DNA of 64,000 nucleotides, from the NCBI RefSeq assembly GCF_001544355.1, contig NZ_BCQI01000003.1, positions 62,001 to 126,000 of the forward strand, in the 5' to 3' direction. The position numbers and the translations under genes were made by a program. Origin of the DNA: Alicyclobacillus acidiphilus NBRC 100859 (GTDB lineage Bacteria; Bacillota; Bacilli; Alicyclobacillales; Alicyclobacillaceae). A model generated the notes under the pieces. The model saw only the letters and a list, made by a program, of their open reading frames with translations, was not told where the DNA came from and searched no databases. Positions 54,319 through 64,000 of the stretch are shown one piece after another; position 1 is the stretch's first letter, and each line of letters starts with the position of its first letter.

Positions 54319-55863
54319 GTGCGAAAACTGGACGTATTTGACACCACTCTCCGCGACGGGGAACAGTCTGCGGGCGTCAACCTGCATCTCAGTGAAAAGG
54401 TGGAAATTGCGTTACAGCTTGAGCGATTTGGCGTCGACATCATGGAAGCCGGGTTTCCGGCTTCCTCGCCCGGCGACTTCAAAGCCGTTCAGGAAATCGC
54501 AAAGCGCGTGAAACATTCCTCGGTCACCGGTTTGGCACGATCCATCCAGTCGGATATCGACAAAGCGTGGGAAGCTCTCCGAGACGGCGCATATCCAAGA
54601 CTGCACGTGTTTATCGCCACTTCTCCCATCCATATGGAGTACAAATTGCGAAAGACGCCGGATCAAGTCGTGGAAACGGCCGTGGAATGCGTGAAATACG
54701 CGCGGACGCGGTTTCCGGTCGTCCAGTGGTCCGCCGAGGATGCCACCCGAAGCGACTGGGACTTCTTGGTTCGGATCATCAAGCAGGTGATCGACGCTGG
54801 CGCCACCATCATCAATCTTCCGGATACGGTCGGATACACGACGCCTAGCGAGTACGCGAGATTGTTCCAGTATGTACGCGATCATGTGCCCAATATCGAT
54901 CGCGTCAAATTGTCCGCCCATTGCCATGACGATTTGGGGATGGCGGTCGCCAACACGCTGGCGGCGATTCAAGCGGGTGTGGACCAAATTGAGGGAACCA
55001 TCAACGGGATTGGCGAACGGGCAGGTAACACGGCCTTGGAGGAAGTGCTCGTCGCGCTGGCCATTCGCAAGGACACCTATGGTTGCGAGACGCGGGTTCA
55101 ACTCGAAGAGACTTCGTTCACGAGCAAGTTGGTCGCGAAGTTGACGGGCATGGCCGTACCAGCCAACAAGGCGGTGGTCGGCAACAACGCGTTCGCGCAC
55201 GAGTCGGGGATTCACCAGGATGGTGTTCTCAAGCACGCGTTGACGTACGAAATCATCCGTCCGGAGATGGTCGGGCTGAAATCGAACCGAATGGTTCTTG
55301 GCAAGCACTCTGGCAGGCACGCGTTCAAGGAAAAGTGCGACGATCTGAACCTCGTCCTCACAGACGCGCAGTTCAACCGCCTGTTCGATGCGTTCAAAGC
55401 GTTGACCGAGACGAAGAAAGAAGTGACGGATGACGACATCCTGGCACTCATGGCGGAATCGTCCATCGAGGATGTCAAATACGAGCTGGAGTTTCTACAC
55501 GTCTCGTACGGCATGAACGAAACGACGGCCGCCATCGGCATTCGCCATCCCAATGGCGATGTGATTCGCGAAGCTGCGACAGGCGGCGGATCGGTCGAGG
55601 CGATTTTCAATACCGTCGAGCGCGTCATTGGCACGCCGATGGAATTGATTGACTATCGTTTGCAATCGACGACAGGCGGCGAAGATTCGCTGGCCGAAGT
55701 GTACGTCAAAGTGGCTTATCACAACAGGGTCGTGACGGGACGCGGCGTTCACGGCGACGTGCTCTCGGCTTCCGCGAAGGCGTTCTTGGACGCCATCAAC
55801 CGGGTGTTGATCAAGGAGCGCGTCGACGATGGGCAAATCGAGTCCATTCGCGCACAAGGATAG
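54319..55863 (+). CDS. leuA: 2-isopropylmalate synthase
   Basis: A 514-residue enzyme that condenses acetyl-CoA and 2-oxoisovalerate, the first step to leucine. It begins [15 protein letters not shown]. The metal His pair is in [18 protein letters not shown], and the last 120 residues form the leucine-binding regulatory domain. I chose GTG at 54319 with GAGGGGGC upstream; an in-frame start 27 bases earlier would overlap ilvC. Confidence 0.95.
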   Translation: MRKLDVFDTTLRDGEQSAGVNLHLSEKVEIALQLERFGVDIMEAGFPASSPGDFKAVQEIAKRVKHSSVTGLARSIQSDIDKAWEALRDGAYPRLHVFIATSPIHMEYKLRKTPDQVVETAVECVKYARTRFPVVQWSAEDATRSDWDFLVRIIKQVIDAGATIINLPDTVGYTTPSEYARLFQYVRDHVPNIDRVKLSAHCHDDLGMAVANTLAAIQAGVDQIEGTINGIGERAGNTALEEVLVALAIRKDTYGCETRVQLEETSFTSKLVAKLTGMAVPANKAVVGNNAFAHESGIHQDGVLKHALTYEIIRPEMVGLKSNRMVLGKHSGRHAFKEKCDDLNLVLTDAQFNRLFDAFKALTETKKEVTDDDILALMAESSIEDVKYELEFLHVSYGMNETTAAIGIRHPNGDVIREAATGGGSVEAIFNTVERVIGTPMELIDYRLQSTTGGEDSLAEVYVKVAYHNRVVTGRGVHGDVLSASAKAFLDAINRVLIKERVDDGQIESIRAQG

Positions 55864-55871
55864 GGGTTAAC

Positions 55872-56954
55872 ATGGCAAAACGTATCGTAATTTTACCAGG
55901 CGATGGCATAGGGCAAGAAGTGACGCGTGAAGCGCGCCGCCTGTTGGAAGATGTCGCTGCGGCGATTGGCGAGCAATTCGATCTCGACGAAGCCTTGATT
56001 GGCGGTTCGGCATACGAGCAGACCGGGTCTCCGCTGCCGGAGGAAACGGTGGAAAAATGCCTGCAAGCGGACGCTGTTCTGCTTGGCGCCGTCGGCGGCC
56101 CAAAGTGGGATAACTTGCCGGGCCACCTTCGTCCGGAGGCTGGTTTGTTGGCCATTCGCAAACGTTTGAACGTGTTTGCGAACCTGCGGCCGATTCGGAC
56201 CTGGCCTGGTCTGATGCTCGCCTCGCCGCTCAAGCCGGAGTTGCTTGAAGGCGTCGACATGCTGATTGTGCGCGAGTTGACTGGCGGGCTCTACTTCGGG
56301 CAGCCGAAAGCCCGGGTGGAAGACGGCAACGCCGTGGTGGATACGCTGTACTACACGCGGCAGGAGATTGAGCGGGTCGTCCGCCAGGCGTTCGAGTTGG
56401 CCCAGGGCAGGCGCAAAAAACTGACTTCGGTCGACAAGGCGAACGTGCTGGAATCGAGCCGCATGTGGCGTGAGATTGTGAACGAATTGGCGGGCGAGTA
56501 TCCCGATGTCGCGGTCGATCACGTGTTGGTCGACAACGCCGCGATGCAACTGGTCACACGCCCGAGCAGCTTCGATGTGTTGGTCACAGAGAACATGTTC
56601 GGCGACATTCTGAGTGACGAGGCCGCGGTCTTGACGGGATCCATTGGCATGCTGCCGTCGGCGAGCATTGGCGCAGGGGGGCCGGGGCTTTACGAACCTG
56701 TGCATGGTTCCGCGCCGGATATCGCTGGCACGGGTGTCGCGAATCCGCTCGCGACGTTCCTTTCCGTCGCCATGCTGCTTCGCCACTCGTTGAACCTGGG
56801 TGAAGTCGCCAGCGAAATTGAGGCGGCGGTGCTCGGCGTGATCGAACAGGGCGTACGTACTCGCGATCTCGCCGGAACTTCGAACGATTGGGTAGGGACC
56901 GAGGAAATGAGCCGACTGGTCCGCGAAGACGTACAAGGGAGGTTGAACCGATAA
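55872..56954 (+). CDS. leuB: 3-isopropylmalate dehydrogenase
   Basis: A 360-residue NAD-dependent decarboxylating dehydrogenase. The motifs [14 protein letters not shown] and [18 protein letters not shown] are clear. The ATG lies 8 bases after the leuA stop. Confidence 0.97.
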   Translation: MAKRIVILPGDGIGQEVTREARRLLEDVAAAIGEQFDLDEALIGGSAYEQTGSPLPEETVEKCLQADAVLLGAVGGPKWDNLPGHLRPEAGLLAIRKRLNVFANLRPIRTWPGLMLASPLKPELLEGVDMLIVRELTGGLYFGQPKARVEDGNAVVDTLYYTRQEIERVVRQAFELAQGRRKKLTSVDKANVLESSRMWREIVNELAGEYPDVAVDHVLVDNAAMQLVTRPSSFDVLVTENMFGDILSDEAAVLTGSIGMLPSASIGAGGPGLYEPVHGSAPDIAGTGVANPLATFLSVAMLLRHSLNLGEVASEIEAAVLGVIEQGVRTRDLAGTSNDWVGTEEMSRLVREDVQGRLNR

Positions 56955-58369
56955 TGGGGAAGACACTTTTTCAGAAAATTTGGGATGCGCACGTGGTGAA
57001 GCAACTTGAGGATGGCCAGGCCCTGCTGTACATTGATCTGCACCTCGTTCACGAGGTTACGTCGCCGCAGGCGTTTGCTGGACTTCGGTTCGCCAACCGC
57101 TCCGTGCGCCAGCCGACCCAGACCTACGCCACGATGGACCACAACGTTCCGACCGTCAATCCATCGGACGTCCGGGACGCCATCGCGAAGAAACAAATTG
57201 AAACATTGATGGAAAACTGTCGAGACTTCAACGTGTCTCTGGCGGATTTGGACAGCCCGCATCAGGGGATCGTCCACGTGATTGGGCCGGAACTTGGCTT
57301 GACCTTGCCTGGCAAGACGATTGTTTGCGGAGACAGTCACACGTCGACACATGGCGCGTTTGGCGCGTTGGCGTTTGGCATCGGCACCAGCGAAGTGGAA
57401 CATGTGTTGGCAACCCAATGCCTGTGGCAGACCCATCCCAAGACGATGCGGGTCCAACTCAACGGCTCGCTCAAACCTGGCATTACGGCGAAGGACGTGA
57501 TTCTGGGCCTGATCGCCAAGTACGGCGTGAACTTCGGAACGGGTCACGTCATCGAATACGCGGGAACGTTGATTCCTAGCTTGTCTATGGAACAGCGCAT
57601 GACCATTTGCAACATGTCCATCGAATTCGGCGCACGTGCCGGACTCATCGCGCCGGACGAAACGACCATCGAGTACGTGAAGGGCCGCGCGCACGCGCCG
57701 CAGGGTGAAGCGTGGGAAGCCGCCGTCGCCGAATGGAAGGAACTTCGGTCGGATGCCGACGCGCAGTTCGATGTCGACATCGTCTTCGATATCGACGATC
57801 TTGAACCGCAGGTGACTTGGGGAACCAACCCGGGGCAGGGCGGCAGTGTCAATGGTTTTGTGCCAAATCCTGCTGACGCGAAGTCGGATGTGGAGAGGCG
57901 TGCCATCGCTCAGGCCCTGGAGTACATGGGTTTGGAGCCAGGCACCCGAATCAGCGATATTCCCATTCAGCACGTTTTCATCGGATCGTGCACAAACGCG
58001 CGCATCGAAGATCTGCGTCTTGCGGCGGCCGTTGTGAAGGGCCGCAAAGTGGCGGACGGCGTTCATGCGATGGTCGTGCCGGGATCGAAACAGGTGAAGC
58101 AACAGGCAGAAGCCGAGGGACTGGACAAAATTTTCAAGGAAGCAGGATTCGAATGGCGTGAACCGGGCTGCAGCATGTGCTTGGGAATGAATCCTGACAT
58201 CATCCCAGCGGGTGAGCGTTCGGCCTCGACATCGAATCGGAACTTTGAGGGTCGCCAGGGGCGCGGTGCGCGGACGCACCTCGTGAGCCCGGCAATGGCT
58301 GCGGCTGCGGCGATTGCGGGACATTTCGTCGACGTTCGCACGTTTGAAGTGGAAGGAGTCACTGCCTGA
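56954..58369 (+). CDS. leuC: 3-isopropylmalate dehydratase large subunit
   Basis: A 471-residue aconitase-like subunit. The iron-sulfur Cys are in [13 protein letters not shown] and [32 protein letters not shown] is the family signature. Its ATG shares one base with the leuB stop, and its own stop shares one with leuD. Confidence 0.97.
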   Translation: MGKTLFQKIWDAHVVKQLEDGQALLYIDLHLVHEVTSPQAFAGLRFANRSVRQPTQTYATMDHNVPTVNPSDVRDAIAKKQIETLMENCRDFNVSLADLDSPHQGIVHVIGPELGLTLPGKTIVCGDSHTSTHGAFGALAFGIGTSEVEHVLATQCLWQTHPKTMRVQLNGSLKPGITAKDVILGLIAKYGVNFGTGHVIEYAGTLIPSLSMEQRMTICNMSIEFGARAGLIAPDETTIEYVKGRAHAPQGEAWEAAVAEWKELRSDADAQFDVDIVFDIDDLEPQVTWGTNPGQGGSVNGFVPNPADAKSDVERRAIAQALEYMGLEPGTRISDIPIQHVFIGSCTNARIEDLRLAAAVVKGRKVADGVHAMVVPGSKQVKQQAEAEGLDKIFKEAGFEWREPGCSMCLGMNPDIIPAGERSASTSNRNFEGRQGRGARTHLVSPAMAAAAAIAGHFVDVRTFEVEGVTA

Positions 58370-58974
58370 TGGAACCGTTGGTAAAACACGAGGGTAAAGT
58401 CGTTTGCATGAACCGCGTCAATGTGGATACAGACCAGATCATTCCGAAGCAATTCCTGAAGCGAATCGAGCGCGACGGTTTCGGCGAGTTTCTGTTCTAC
58501 GACTGGCGTTATGAGCCGAATGGCAATCCGCGGCCTTCCTTTGAATTGAACACGGAGCGGGCGCAAGGCGCGAGCATTTTGCTGGCAGACGCGAACTTCG
58601 GCTGCGGATCTTCTCGGGAACACGCCGTGTGGGCGTTGCAGGACTACGGCTTCCGCGTCGTGATCGCGCCGTCCATCGCGGATATCTTTTTCAACAATTG
58701 CTTCAAAAACGGCGTGCTGCCGATCGTGATCGACCAGCAGGTCCGCAATGAATTGGCACAGTCGCACGAGCGCGGAGAATGGGAGCGCATGACGGTCAAT
58801 TTGGCCGATCAGGTGCTGGAAACCGACCATGGTCAGAGGATCGCGTTCGATGTCGATTCGCACAAGAAATATATGCTGATGAACGGTCTCGACGACATCG
58901 GGCTCACCTTGCAGTATCAAGCCGAGATCGAAGCGTACGAGGCGAAACGCAAGGCGTACCAGTTCGTCTATTAA
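58369..58974 (+). CDS. leuD: 3-isopropylmalate dehydratase small subunit
   Basis: The 201-residue swivelling subunit of isopropylmalate isomerase. [13 protein letters not shown] and [15 protein letters not shown] are typical. It closes the nine-gene operon and is followed by a strong terminator. Confidence 0.97.
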   Translation: MEPLVKHEGKVVCMNRVNVDTDQIIPKQFLKRIERDGFGEFLFYDWRYEPNGNPRPSFELNTERAQGASILLADANFGCGSSREHAVWALQDYGFRVVIAPSIADIFFNNCFKNGVLPIVIDQQVRNELAQSHERGEWERMTVNLADQVLETDHGQRIAFDVDSHKKYMLMNGLDDIGLTLQYQAEIEAYEAKRKAYQFVY

Positions 58975-58993
58975 GGCGTTTCCCATCGAGTCG

Positions 58994-59029
58994 GAGAGCT
59001 TGTCTTTGGGCAAGCTCTCTTTGCTTTTT
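58994..59029 (+). terminator. Terminator of the ilv-leu operon
   Basis: GAGAGCTTG (58994-59002) pairs with CAAGCTCTC (59011-59019), an 8-base loop lies between, and TTTGCTTTTT follows. Confidence 0.9.
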
Positions 59030-59111
59030 GGACAGATTGGAATAGACAAACCCTGTCGGCAAAGCGCTGTCCAGATGTGGTACACTGGGTTCGGAGAGCG
59101 GGGGACCATGG

Positions 59112-60551
59112 GTGGCTCAGACGTTAGCCGAACAAGTGACTGAAGCGATTCATTTTGTGTATGCGTCGTATGGCCGGCTGACCAAGGAACGTCACACGGG
59201 ATACGACAGAGATGTGCGCAATCCGCATTGGACGAGACGTATTCTCGACCAACTGGGCAACCCGGATCACGAAGGTTTCAACATCGCTGTGACGGGGAGC
59301 AAAGGCAAGGGTTCGCACTCCATCCTTGTGGCAGGTATTCTTCAGCGGCTTGGGTTTCGCGTAGGACTGTTTACAAGTCCGCACCTAGTCGATTTTCTCG
59401 AACGGATTCGCGTACAGGGCGAAATCATCTCAGAGGAAGCGTTTCTCCGATGGGTGCGTGTCGTGCAGGAAGTTGTTCGCCAGTTCGACGTTCCCGACGA
59501 CGAGTACATAGGACCGGTGGGCTTGGTCGCGGCAGTCGCGGCATTGTTTTTTCGGGACTGTCATACGGATTTCAATGTGTATGAACTCGGCCGCGGCGCG
59601 CTTCACGACGACGTCAATCAAGTCGTGCATCAGGGCGCTGTGATTGCACCTATTTTTCCCGAGCATTTGGATCGGCTTGGACCGACGTGGGAAGACGTGG
59701 TGCGTGAAAAAATGGGTATTCTCACCGAGGATACGCGTTTTGCCGTCAGTTACCGGCAAGAAGCCTTCGTCCAAAAGTGGATGGATATGTACGCTTCTGC
59801 CGCACCGGCGCACCGGATATATCTGGATCAAGACATTCATGTGGATCTGCGCGCGGGCGACGAAGACACCGCGATCGTCGAGGCAACGTACGGCGATTGG
59901 ACGCACCGTGCGCGAATTGGCACAGCCTTGCGTCCGTTTTACGAAAACGTGGGTGTCGCTTTGGTCGCTGCCGCAATGGCAATTCGCAATCGCTCGGCGG
60001 GCCAGGCGCCGTATTCCACCGATTGGCGGAATGGTCGCGCCATTGAAGTCGATCTCACGGACATGGTTCAGCCCGGGCGGCTGCAAGTGATACAGCACAG
60101 TCCGACCATCGTGATCGATGGCTCCATCCACGAGGTCAACGCGCGTTTTGTCCGGCGCTGGGTGGAGGAACATCAGGCGAATGGCCCGATGGGACGAGTC
60201 GTCGCAATCTTCTCGCTGCCAGACGACAAGGATGCGCCCGGCGTACTTCGGACACTCAGCCCAGTCGTGGACGAAATCGTGTTTACAACGAGTTCGAATC
60301 GACATCTGTCGTACACGCGAGACCTGTTGACACATGTTGGATCATTCGCAGGCCGGGTGGACGTCATTCCATCTGTCGAGACGGCTCTTTCGTCGGCTGT
60401 GGATCGTGCACAGCCACCCGATCTCGTCTTGTGCATCGGAACCCAATCGTTTGTTGGTGACGCCCTTCGCTTTTTTCGAGTGCCGACGAGTTCCATCTGG
60501 CGTTCAGAGCGCGGCTCGAAGGAGCAGTTGCACGCATCACCTGAGGAGTGA
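59112..60551 (+). CDS. FolC-like Mur ligase family protein
   Basis: A 479-residue member of the folylpolyglutamate synthase/dihydrofolate synthase group, longer than most FolC (about 430). The ATP loop reads VTGSKGKGSHS where FolC has VTGTNGKGSV, and FTSPHLVDFLERIRV is the folate-side signature. The region GGSIHEVNARFVRRW-like (VIDGSIHEVNA) takes the place of the FolC DGAHNP motif, with Ser and Glu for Ala and Asn. So it is a divergent paralogue and may ligate another substrate. The start is GTG after GGGGGA. Confidence 0.72.
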   Translation: MAQTLAEQVTEAIHFVYASYGRLTKERHTGYDRDVRNPHWTRRILDQLGNPDHEGFNIAVTGSKGKGSHSILVAGILQRLGFRVGLFTSPHLVDFLERIRVQGEIISEEAFLRWVRVVQEVVRQFDVPDDEYIGPVGLVAAVAALFFRDCHTDFNVYELGRGALHDDVNQVVHQGAVIAPIFPEHLDRLGPTWEDVVREKMGILTEDTRFAVSYRQEAFVQKWMDMYASAAPAHRIYLDQDIHVDLRAGDEDTAIVEATYGDWTHRARIGTALRPFYENVGVALVAAAMAIRNRSAGQAPYSTDWRNGRAIEVDLTDMVQPGRLQVIQHSPTIVIDGSIHEVNARFVRRWVEEHQANGPMGRVVAIFSLPDDKDAPGVLRTLSPVVDEIVFTTSSNRHLSYTRDLLTHVGSFAGRVDVIPSVETALSSAVDRAQPPDLVLCIGTQSFVGDALRFFRVPTSSIWRSERGSKEQLHASPEE

Positions 60552-60557
60552 CCACCA

Positions 60558-61097
60558 CTGATTTGGCAACTGATATTGTTTGGCATCGCAATGGGGGCTA
60601 ACAATGCCCTGACGTCCGTAGCGCTCGGCACTTCGCAACTGACGAGGGGCCAACAGTTCCGAACCGCGATCATATTCGCCGTCTTCGAGGCCATCATGCC
60701 CATCATCGGGATGGTCATCGGCGAATCTGTCGCTGGCGGAATTGGCCAGAAGGCGAAGTACATCGGCATCGCCGTGCTTGTCATCATGGCATTGTACAGC
60801 CTCCTGCGCAAAGACAACGGCGAAGACGAAGCCAGCCGTGCGGCGCGGGCGCAAGGGGCAAAAATTTTGTTTTTGGCCATCGCGCTGTCCTTGGACAACC
60901 TTACCGTCGGATTTGGCGTCGGCATGTTTGACGCGCCGTTGGGACTGGCTGCGATCGTCTTTGGCGTTATCAGCCTGCTGATGACACTGGCTGGCCTCGA
61001 GCTTGGAAGGTTTCTTGGCAAGCGCATCTCTGTTTCGCCAGATAAACTGTCCGGCGTCGTTTTGTTGCTGGTCGCTGGTGTGATGGCGTTCGTGTAA
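60558..61097 (+). CDS. MntP/DUF204-like membrane protein with unusual start
   Basis: A six-helix protein of about 179 residues. The two halves show GIAMGANNALTSVALG and AIALSLDNLTVGFGVGMF, the paired Asn/Asp helices of the MntP (manganese efflux) family. The only in-frame TTG, at 60576, would cut the first helix and lies 28 bases from the nearest ribosome site. AGGAG at 60544-60548 instead fits a CTG at 60558 or an ATT at 60561, so a rare start codon, coupled to the preceding gene, is likely. Confidence 0.75.
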   Translation: MIWQLILFGIAMGANNALTSVALGTSQLTRGQQFRTAIIFAVFEAIMPIIGMVIGESVAGGIGQKAKYIGIAVLVIMALYSLLRKDNGEDEASRAARAQGAKILFLAIALSLDNLTVGFGVGMFDAPLGLAAIVFGVISLLMTLAGLELGRFLGKRISVSPDKLSGVVLLLVAGVMAFV

Positions 61098-61126
61098 CCT
61101 TTTTCAGGCATCCTCTGTAACGGTTT

Positions 61127-61154
61127 TTGAGCGTATACAATGTTGTAGTATAAT
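61127..61154 (+). promoter_or_regulatory. Promoter of the citrate synthase gene
   Basis: TTGAGC (61127-61132) and TATAAT (61149-61154) are 16 bases apart, 84 bases before the ATG. Confidence 0.65.
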
Positions 61155-61237
61155 GACGACATGCGTTTGAATGCGGCGTTTCACTACGTGAAACAATGAA
61201 ATCTGGAATGCAACTGGGATGAGGAGGTTTCTGCTCT

Positions 61238-62371
61238 ATGGCAGCCGATTCAGGATTTAAAGCCGGGTTGGAAGATGTGGTCGCCAATACGTCAGAAATT
61301 TGTTTTGTGGACGGTAAAGATGGCCGGTTGATTTATCAAGGGTACGATATACACGATCTCGTCAATGGCGGCGCAAGTTTTGAAGAAGTGGTCTACTTGC
61401 TGTGGCACGGCAAACTGCCGAATCAAAGCGAATTGTCGGAATTCACCGCCGAGATCGCGGCAAACCGAAAACTTCCTGAGGAAGTCATGGCATTCCTCAA
61501 ATCGGCTCCAAAACAGGCAAACGCCATGGAAATTCTTCGCACCGCCGTATCGGATTTAGGGTTGTATGATCCGGACAACGGCGATGAATCCATCGAAGCA
61601 AACGTTCGTAAAGCAACGCGCCTTGTGGCTCAAATCCCCACGATTGTGACCTCCTATGAACGTATTCGACAAGGTTTGGATCCCATTGATCCACTTCCGG
61701 AATTGTCTGCGGCATCCAGTTTCTTTTATCAACTTCGCGGCGAGAAGCCCAGTGAGTTCGAAGAACGCGCGTTTAACACGGCGCTCATCTTGCATGCTGA
61801 TCACGAATTAAACGCTTCCACATTCTCTGCTCGGGTTACTGCGGGAACGCTCTCCGACATGTATTCGGCGATCACGTCGGCCGTTGGGACACTCAAGGGA
61901 CCGCTCCATGGCGGTGCCAACGAACAGGTCATGAAAATGTTGTTGACCATCGGGGAAAAGGAAAAAGCGCGCGAGTGGATCAAGAACGCGCTCGACAACA
62001 AGGCGAAGATCATGGGCTTTGGTCACCGCGTTTATCGCACGGAAGATCCGCGGGCGACGCACCTGCGTCGATTGAGCAAGGAAGCTGGAGAACGGGCTGG
62101 CGATACCAAGTGGTTCGAGATGTCGCAAATCATCGAGCGGTACGTCAAAGAGACAAAGGGTCTGAACGCAAATGTCGATTTTTACTCGGCATCGACGTAC
62201 TACTCCATGGGCATCCCAACGCACCTGTACACACCGATCTTCGCTTGCAGCCGCATCGCTGGATGGTCTGCGCACGTGCTTGAACAGTATCGTAACAATC
62301 GTCTGATCAGACCGCGCGCCGAGTATGTCGGCAAGGTCGATTTGACGTATGTACCGCTCAGCCAACGCTGA
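61238..62371 (+). CDS. citZ: Citrate synthase
   Basis: A 377-residue enzyme that makes citrate from oxaloacetate and acetyl-CoA. The catalytic residues are in GPLHGGANEQVM (His), GFGHRVYRTEDPR (His) and NVDFYSASTYYSMGI (Asp). The short form without an N-terminal extension is typical of Gram-positive CitZ. AGGAGG lies upstream. A 2-methylcitrate synthase role cannot be excluded by sequence alone. Confidence 0.94.
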   Translation: MAADSGFKAGLEDVVANTSEICFVDGKDGRLIYQGYDIHDLVNGGASFEEVVYLLWHGKLPNQSELSEFTAEIAANRKLPEEVMAFLKSAPKQANAMEILRTAVSDLGLYDPDNGDESIEANVRKATRLVAQIPTIVTSYERIRQGLDPIDPLPELSAASSFFYQLRGEKPSEFEERAFNTALILHADHELNASTFSARVTAGTLSDMYSAITSAVGTLKGPLHGGANEQVMKMLLTIGEKEKAREWIKNALDNKAKIMGFGHRVYRTEDPRATHLRRLSKEAGERAGDTKWFEMSQIIERYVKETKGLNANVDFYSASTYYSMGIPTHLYTPIFACSRIAGWSAHVLEQYRNNRLIRPRAEYVGKVDLTYVPLSQR

Positions 62372-62454
62372 GCCAAGCATTGGTTAAACAGGTCATCATC
62401 CCATAGGCTACAGCCAGTCCATGCGGGAACCATACGCGTGGGGAGGGATGTACA

Positions 62455-62679
62455 ATGGCAAATAACAACCGATTGTTGTTGTCGCAAGCGTCACGGGCAC
62501 TTCAGGATTTGAAGTACGAAATTGCGGGAGAACTCGGCATTACACCGCCATCGGACGGATACTGGGGATTTGTCTCGTCCTTTGAAAATGGCTCAATCGG
62601 CGGCAGCATCACCCGCAAACTGGTCGCTTACGCTCAACAGCGTTTGGCCGAAGGCGTCACGGAAAGCACAACGGAATAA
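62455..62679 (+). CDS. Alpha/beta-type small acid-soluble spore protein
   Basis: A 74-residue DNA-coating protein of dormant spores. The germination protease site is LKYEIAGELGI, and the DNA-binding half has GYWGFVSSFENGSIGGSITRKLVAYAQQ. Compared with most family members GN of GYWGN is GF. It is read in the forespore under sigma-G. GGGAGGGATGTACA precedes the ATG. It proves the host forms endospores. Confidence 0.93.
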   Translation: MANNNRLLLSQASRALQDLKYEIAGELGITPPSDGYWGFVSSFENGSIGGSITRKLVAYAQQRLAEGVTESTTE

Positions 62680-62695
62680 ATCGATTGAAGTTCGG

Positions 62696-62724
62696 AAGGC
62701 TGCCATTATTTGGGCAGCCTTTTT
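62696..62724 (+). terminator. Terminator of the spore protein gene
   Basis: AAGGCTGCC (62696-62704) pairs with GGCAGCCTT (62713-62721), followed by TTTT. Confidence 0.88.
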
Positions 62725-62760
62725 CTTATAGGCCACAAGTCGTCAGTCATCGCGCAACGA

Positions 62761-62788
62761 AAAGACTGCCTGTTTGCACAGGCAGTCC
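62761..62788 (-). terminator. Terminator of the CBS protein gene
   Basis: GACTGCCTGT (62765-62774) and ACAGGCAGTC (62779-62788) form a 10-bp stem with loop TTGC. On the minus strand it is followed by TTTTCG, so it ends the CBS gene. Confidence 0.85.
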
Positions 62789-62827
62789 TCGTTTCAATCT
62801 CAATGAAAAGTCGAGCCATGAAGTCGA

Positions 62828-63265
62828 TTAATGTAGCACGTTGTTCTGCGTTTCCGTCCGCGTCGAGATTTTGCTGAGCGCGTCTCCGGCTTCGTTGATG
62901 TGAATATCCACCGTTGCGAGGTCGCCAATGGAGACGATGCCGCAGAGTTCGTTTTGCGCATTGACGACAGGCAGGCGGCGAATTTGGTGCTGAGCCATCA
63001 GATCAGCGGCCTCGTGCGCATCCATGTCAGGTGTGGCCGTGACGACCGTGTTGGTCATACATTCCTCTACGCGGCAGTCGGCTTTGCCTTTGGCAACGGC
63101 TTTCAGGACGATATCGCGATCCGTGATGACACCAATGACACGTTTGTTATCACAAACTGGAATGGAACCGCAGTTGTAGTGCTTCATCGCCTGCGCTGCC
63201 TTTTGAATGGAGTCGGTGCCGCAACAACACTCGACATTGGTGGTCATGATCTGTTGCAACTTCAT
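62828..63265 (-). CDS. CBS domain protein
   Basis: A 145-residue protein of two CBS domains (about 8-60 and 72-125), as in stand-alone adenine nucleotide sensors. Typical phrases are IPVCDNKRVIGVITDRDIVLKA and RRLPVVNAQNELCGIVSIGDLA. An unusual CCCG cluster lies near residue 13. GGAGG lies 8 bases upstream of the ATG. A role in general stress or energy sensing is an inference from the family. Confidence 0.9.
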   Translation of the reverse strand: MKLQQIMTTNVECCCGTDSIQKAAQAMKHYNCGSIPVCDNKRVIGVITDRDIVLKAVAKGKADCRVEECMTNTVVTATPDMDAHEAADLMAQHQIRRLPVVNAQNELCGIVSIGDLATVDIHINEAGDALSKISTRTETQNNVLH

Positions 63266-63322
63266 TCGACATACCTCCCATGCTGTTAGGCGTTCGTGGG
63301 TAGTATGTCCGGCGACGCGTCT

Positions 63323-63700
63323 TTAAGAAGCGGAAGATATTTGTCTTCGCCACAGCCACGCTTCGTGGCTTGCCGTTCCGAGTCCCCATATGGCAGCCAG
63401 CTCGCGTATGAGGGCGTCGAGCGGCTCAGGGCTGCCGATGACTGGATGCTGGAAGAACATACCTGATGTTCCCCAGGCAAGATACACCAAACCAGTTACA
63501 AGCGCCGCCACGGCAGACACACGCCGTCTGCGTCGGGCGGCAGCGACGCTGACCAGTCCAAGTCCCAGGCTGATATACGATTCGGTTGGCGTGAAATGCA
63601 GGTACGATCCCACGTCCCCGACGGTAAGACCTGTCCCGCCCAGCGCGAGGAACAGCCAACCGAGGATTCGGCACACGATTTTACTATTCAGCGCAGTCAT
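63323..63700 (-). CDS. Small membrane protein, DUF4383-like
   Basis: A 125-residue protein with three or four helices. It starts RILGWLFLALGGTGL and contains HFTPTESYISLGLGLVSVAAA, the pattern of the DUF4383-type group. The second half contains LVTGLVYLAWGTSGMFF. It lies upstream of the CBS gene on the same strand, with a gap of 57 bases. Its function is unknown. Confidence 0.72.
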   Translation of the reverse strand: MTALNSKIVCRILGWLFLALGGTGLTVGDVGSYLHFTPTESYISLGLGLVSVAAARRRRRVSAVAALVTGLVYLAWGTSGMFFQHPVIGSPEPLDALIRELAAIWGLGTASHEAWLWRRQISSAS

Positions 63701-63843
63701 TGGATTCCCTCGCTTCGATCCGTTTCAACTCCCTTGTCCATATGTACGACATCGATGTACAGGTTATGTCAGTGTGGTGCGATGGGTAATCCGCAGGACG
63801 TGTGGTATTTTATACGTATGTTTGATGCCCGGGAGGGAGTCGC

Positions 63844-64000
63844 GTGACCCCAGAAGTCACTCGACCGAGGCGGCGTGCGTGGTATGTCGTGATTGCGATC
63901 GCGATCCTATTGGCCATCGCCGCTTTGGTTGCCGTTTTTGTGTGGAGGTCTCATCATCGAATTCCTACAGTGCAAACGACCACCGTGAGTCTGCAGAAAA
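63844..64000 (+). CDS. Efflux membrane-fusion protein, N-terminal part (cut by window edge)
   Basis: GTG at 63844 follows GGGAGGGAG and reads 52 codons to the window edge. A cytoplasmic basic stretch (RPRRRAWY) is followed by one helix (about 14-34) and then TVQTTTVSLQK, the start of a HlyD/MacA-type periplasmic adaptor. This is the typical N-terminus of such adaptors in Bacillota, often followed by an ABC or RND pump. The rest lies outside the window. Confidence 0.7.
   Translation, partial: MTPEVTRPRRRAWYVVIAIAILLAIAALVAVFVWRSHHRIPTVQTTTVSLQK

Overview
The window looks like a chromosomal segment of an endospore-forming, fairly GC-rich member of the Bacillota, most like the Alicyclobacillus/Kyrpidia lineage. 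The evidence is an alpha/beta-type small acid-soluble spore protein (62455), a SleL/YaaH-type spore cortex hydrolase, a LipL-type octanoyltransferase, perfect cre-like (CcpA) sites, strong AGGAGG ribosome sites with many GTG and TTG starts, and a YheI/YheH-like ABC pair. The phylum is secure; the genus is a guess.

Layout. 1-5.9 kb: the start of a secreted protein, purA (minus), a LysR regulator, lipL, and a minus-strand OmpR-type two-component system. 6.4-12.1 kb: a complete oligopeptide importer, oppDFABC. 12.2-20.5 kb: a small membrane protein, an NhaC-type antiporter, a heterodimeric ABC exporter with one degenerate ATPase site, and two polytopic membrane proteins. 35.5-46.0 kb: an NsrR-like NO sensor, a molybdate/tungstate-type ABC importer with a regulator that carries its own ligand domain, and a LacI-controlled sugar importer with a PfkB kinase. 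46.5-59.0 kb: hom, then a nine-gene branched-chain amino acid operon, ilvE-ilvD-ilvB-ilvN-ilvC-leuA-leuB-leuC-leuD. 59.1-64 kb: a FolC-like protein, an MntP-like protein, citrate synthase, the spore protein, a CBS protein and the start of an efflux adaptor.

The main discovery is at 21.4-35.0 kb. A gene for a LysM-LysM-GH18 spore cortex hydrolase is cut in two. Its 5' part (20545-21425) and its 3' part (34978-35389) lie 13,552 bp apart and each ends in the same 12-bp core, CGGAGGACCTCC. Joining the parts at the core restores one uninterrupted 430-codon frame. The intervening element has two adjacent large serine recombinase genes and a third att-like site between them. Its cargo is an undecaprenyl-phosphate/envelope-stress module (PAP2 phosphatase, DedA protein, ECF sigma factor, zinc-binding anti-sigma, membrane partner), a copper module (copZ, csoR, copA), an MFS exporter and a CDF metal exporter. 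It has no phage structural genes. It resembles in principle the intervening elements that split sigK, spsM, gerE or spoVFB and are excised in the mother cell, but it is a resistance island placed in a cortex-hydrolase gene.

The cargo is internally coordinated. The divergent PAP2 and DedA promoters share one ECF-type motif, and a CsoR operator lies in the copZ promoter. Outside the element, regulation can also be read from the DNA: two cre-like sites upstream of a consensus promoter for the ilv-leu operon, a cre-like site over the lacI promoter, and a perfect inverted repeat inside the promoter of the molybdate-type regulator. Families of short hairpin repeats occur both inside the element (24.97-25.16 kb) and outside it (46.08-46.27 kb), which suggests the element has lived in this or a close lineage.
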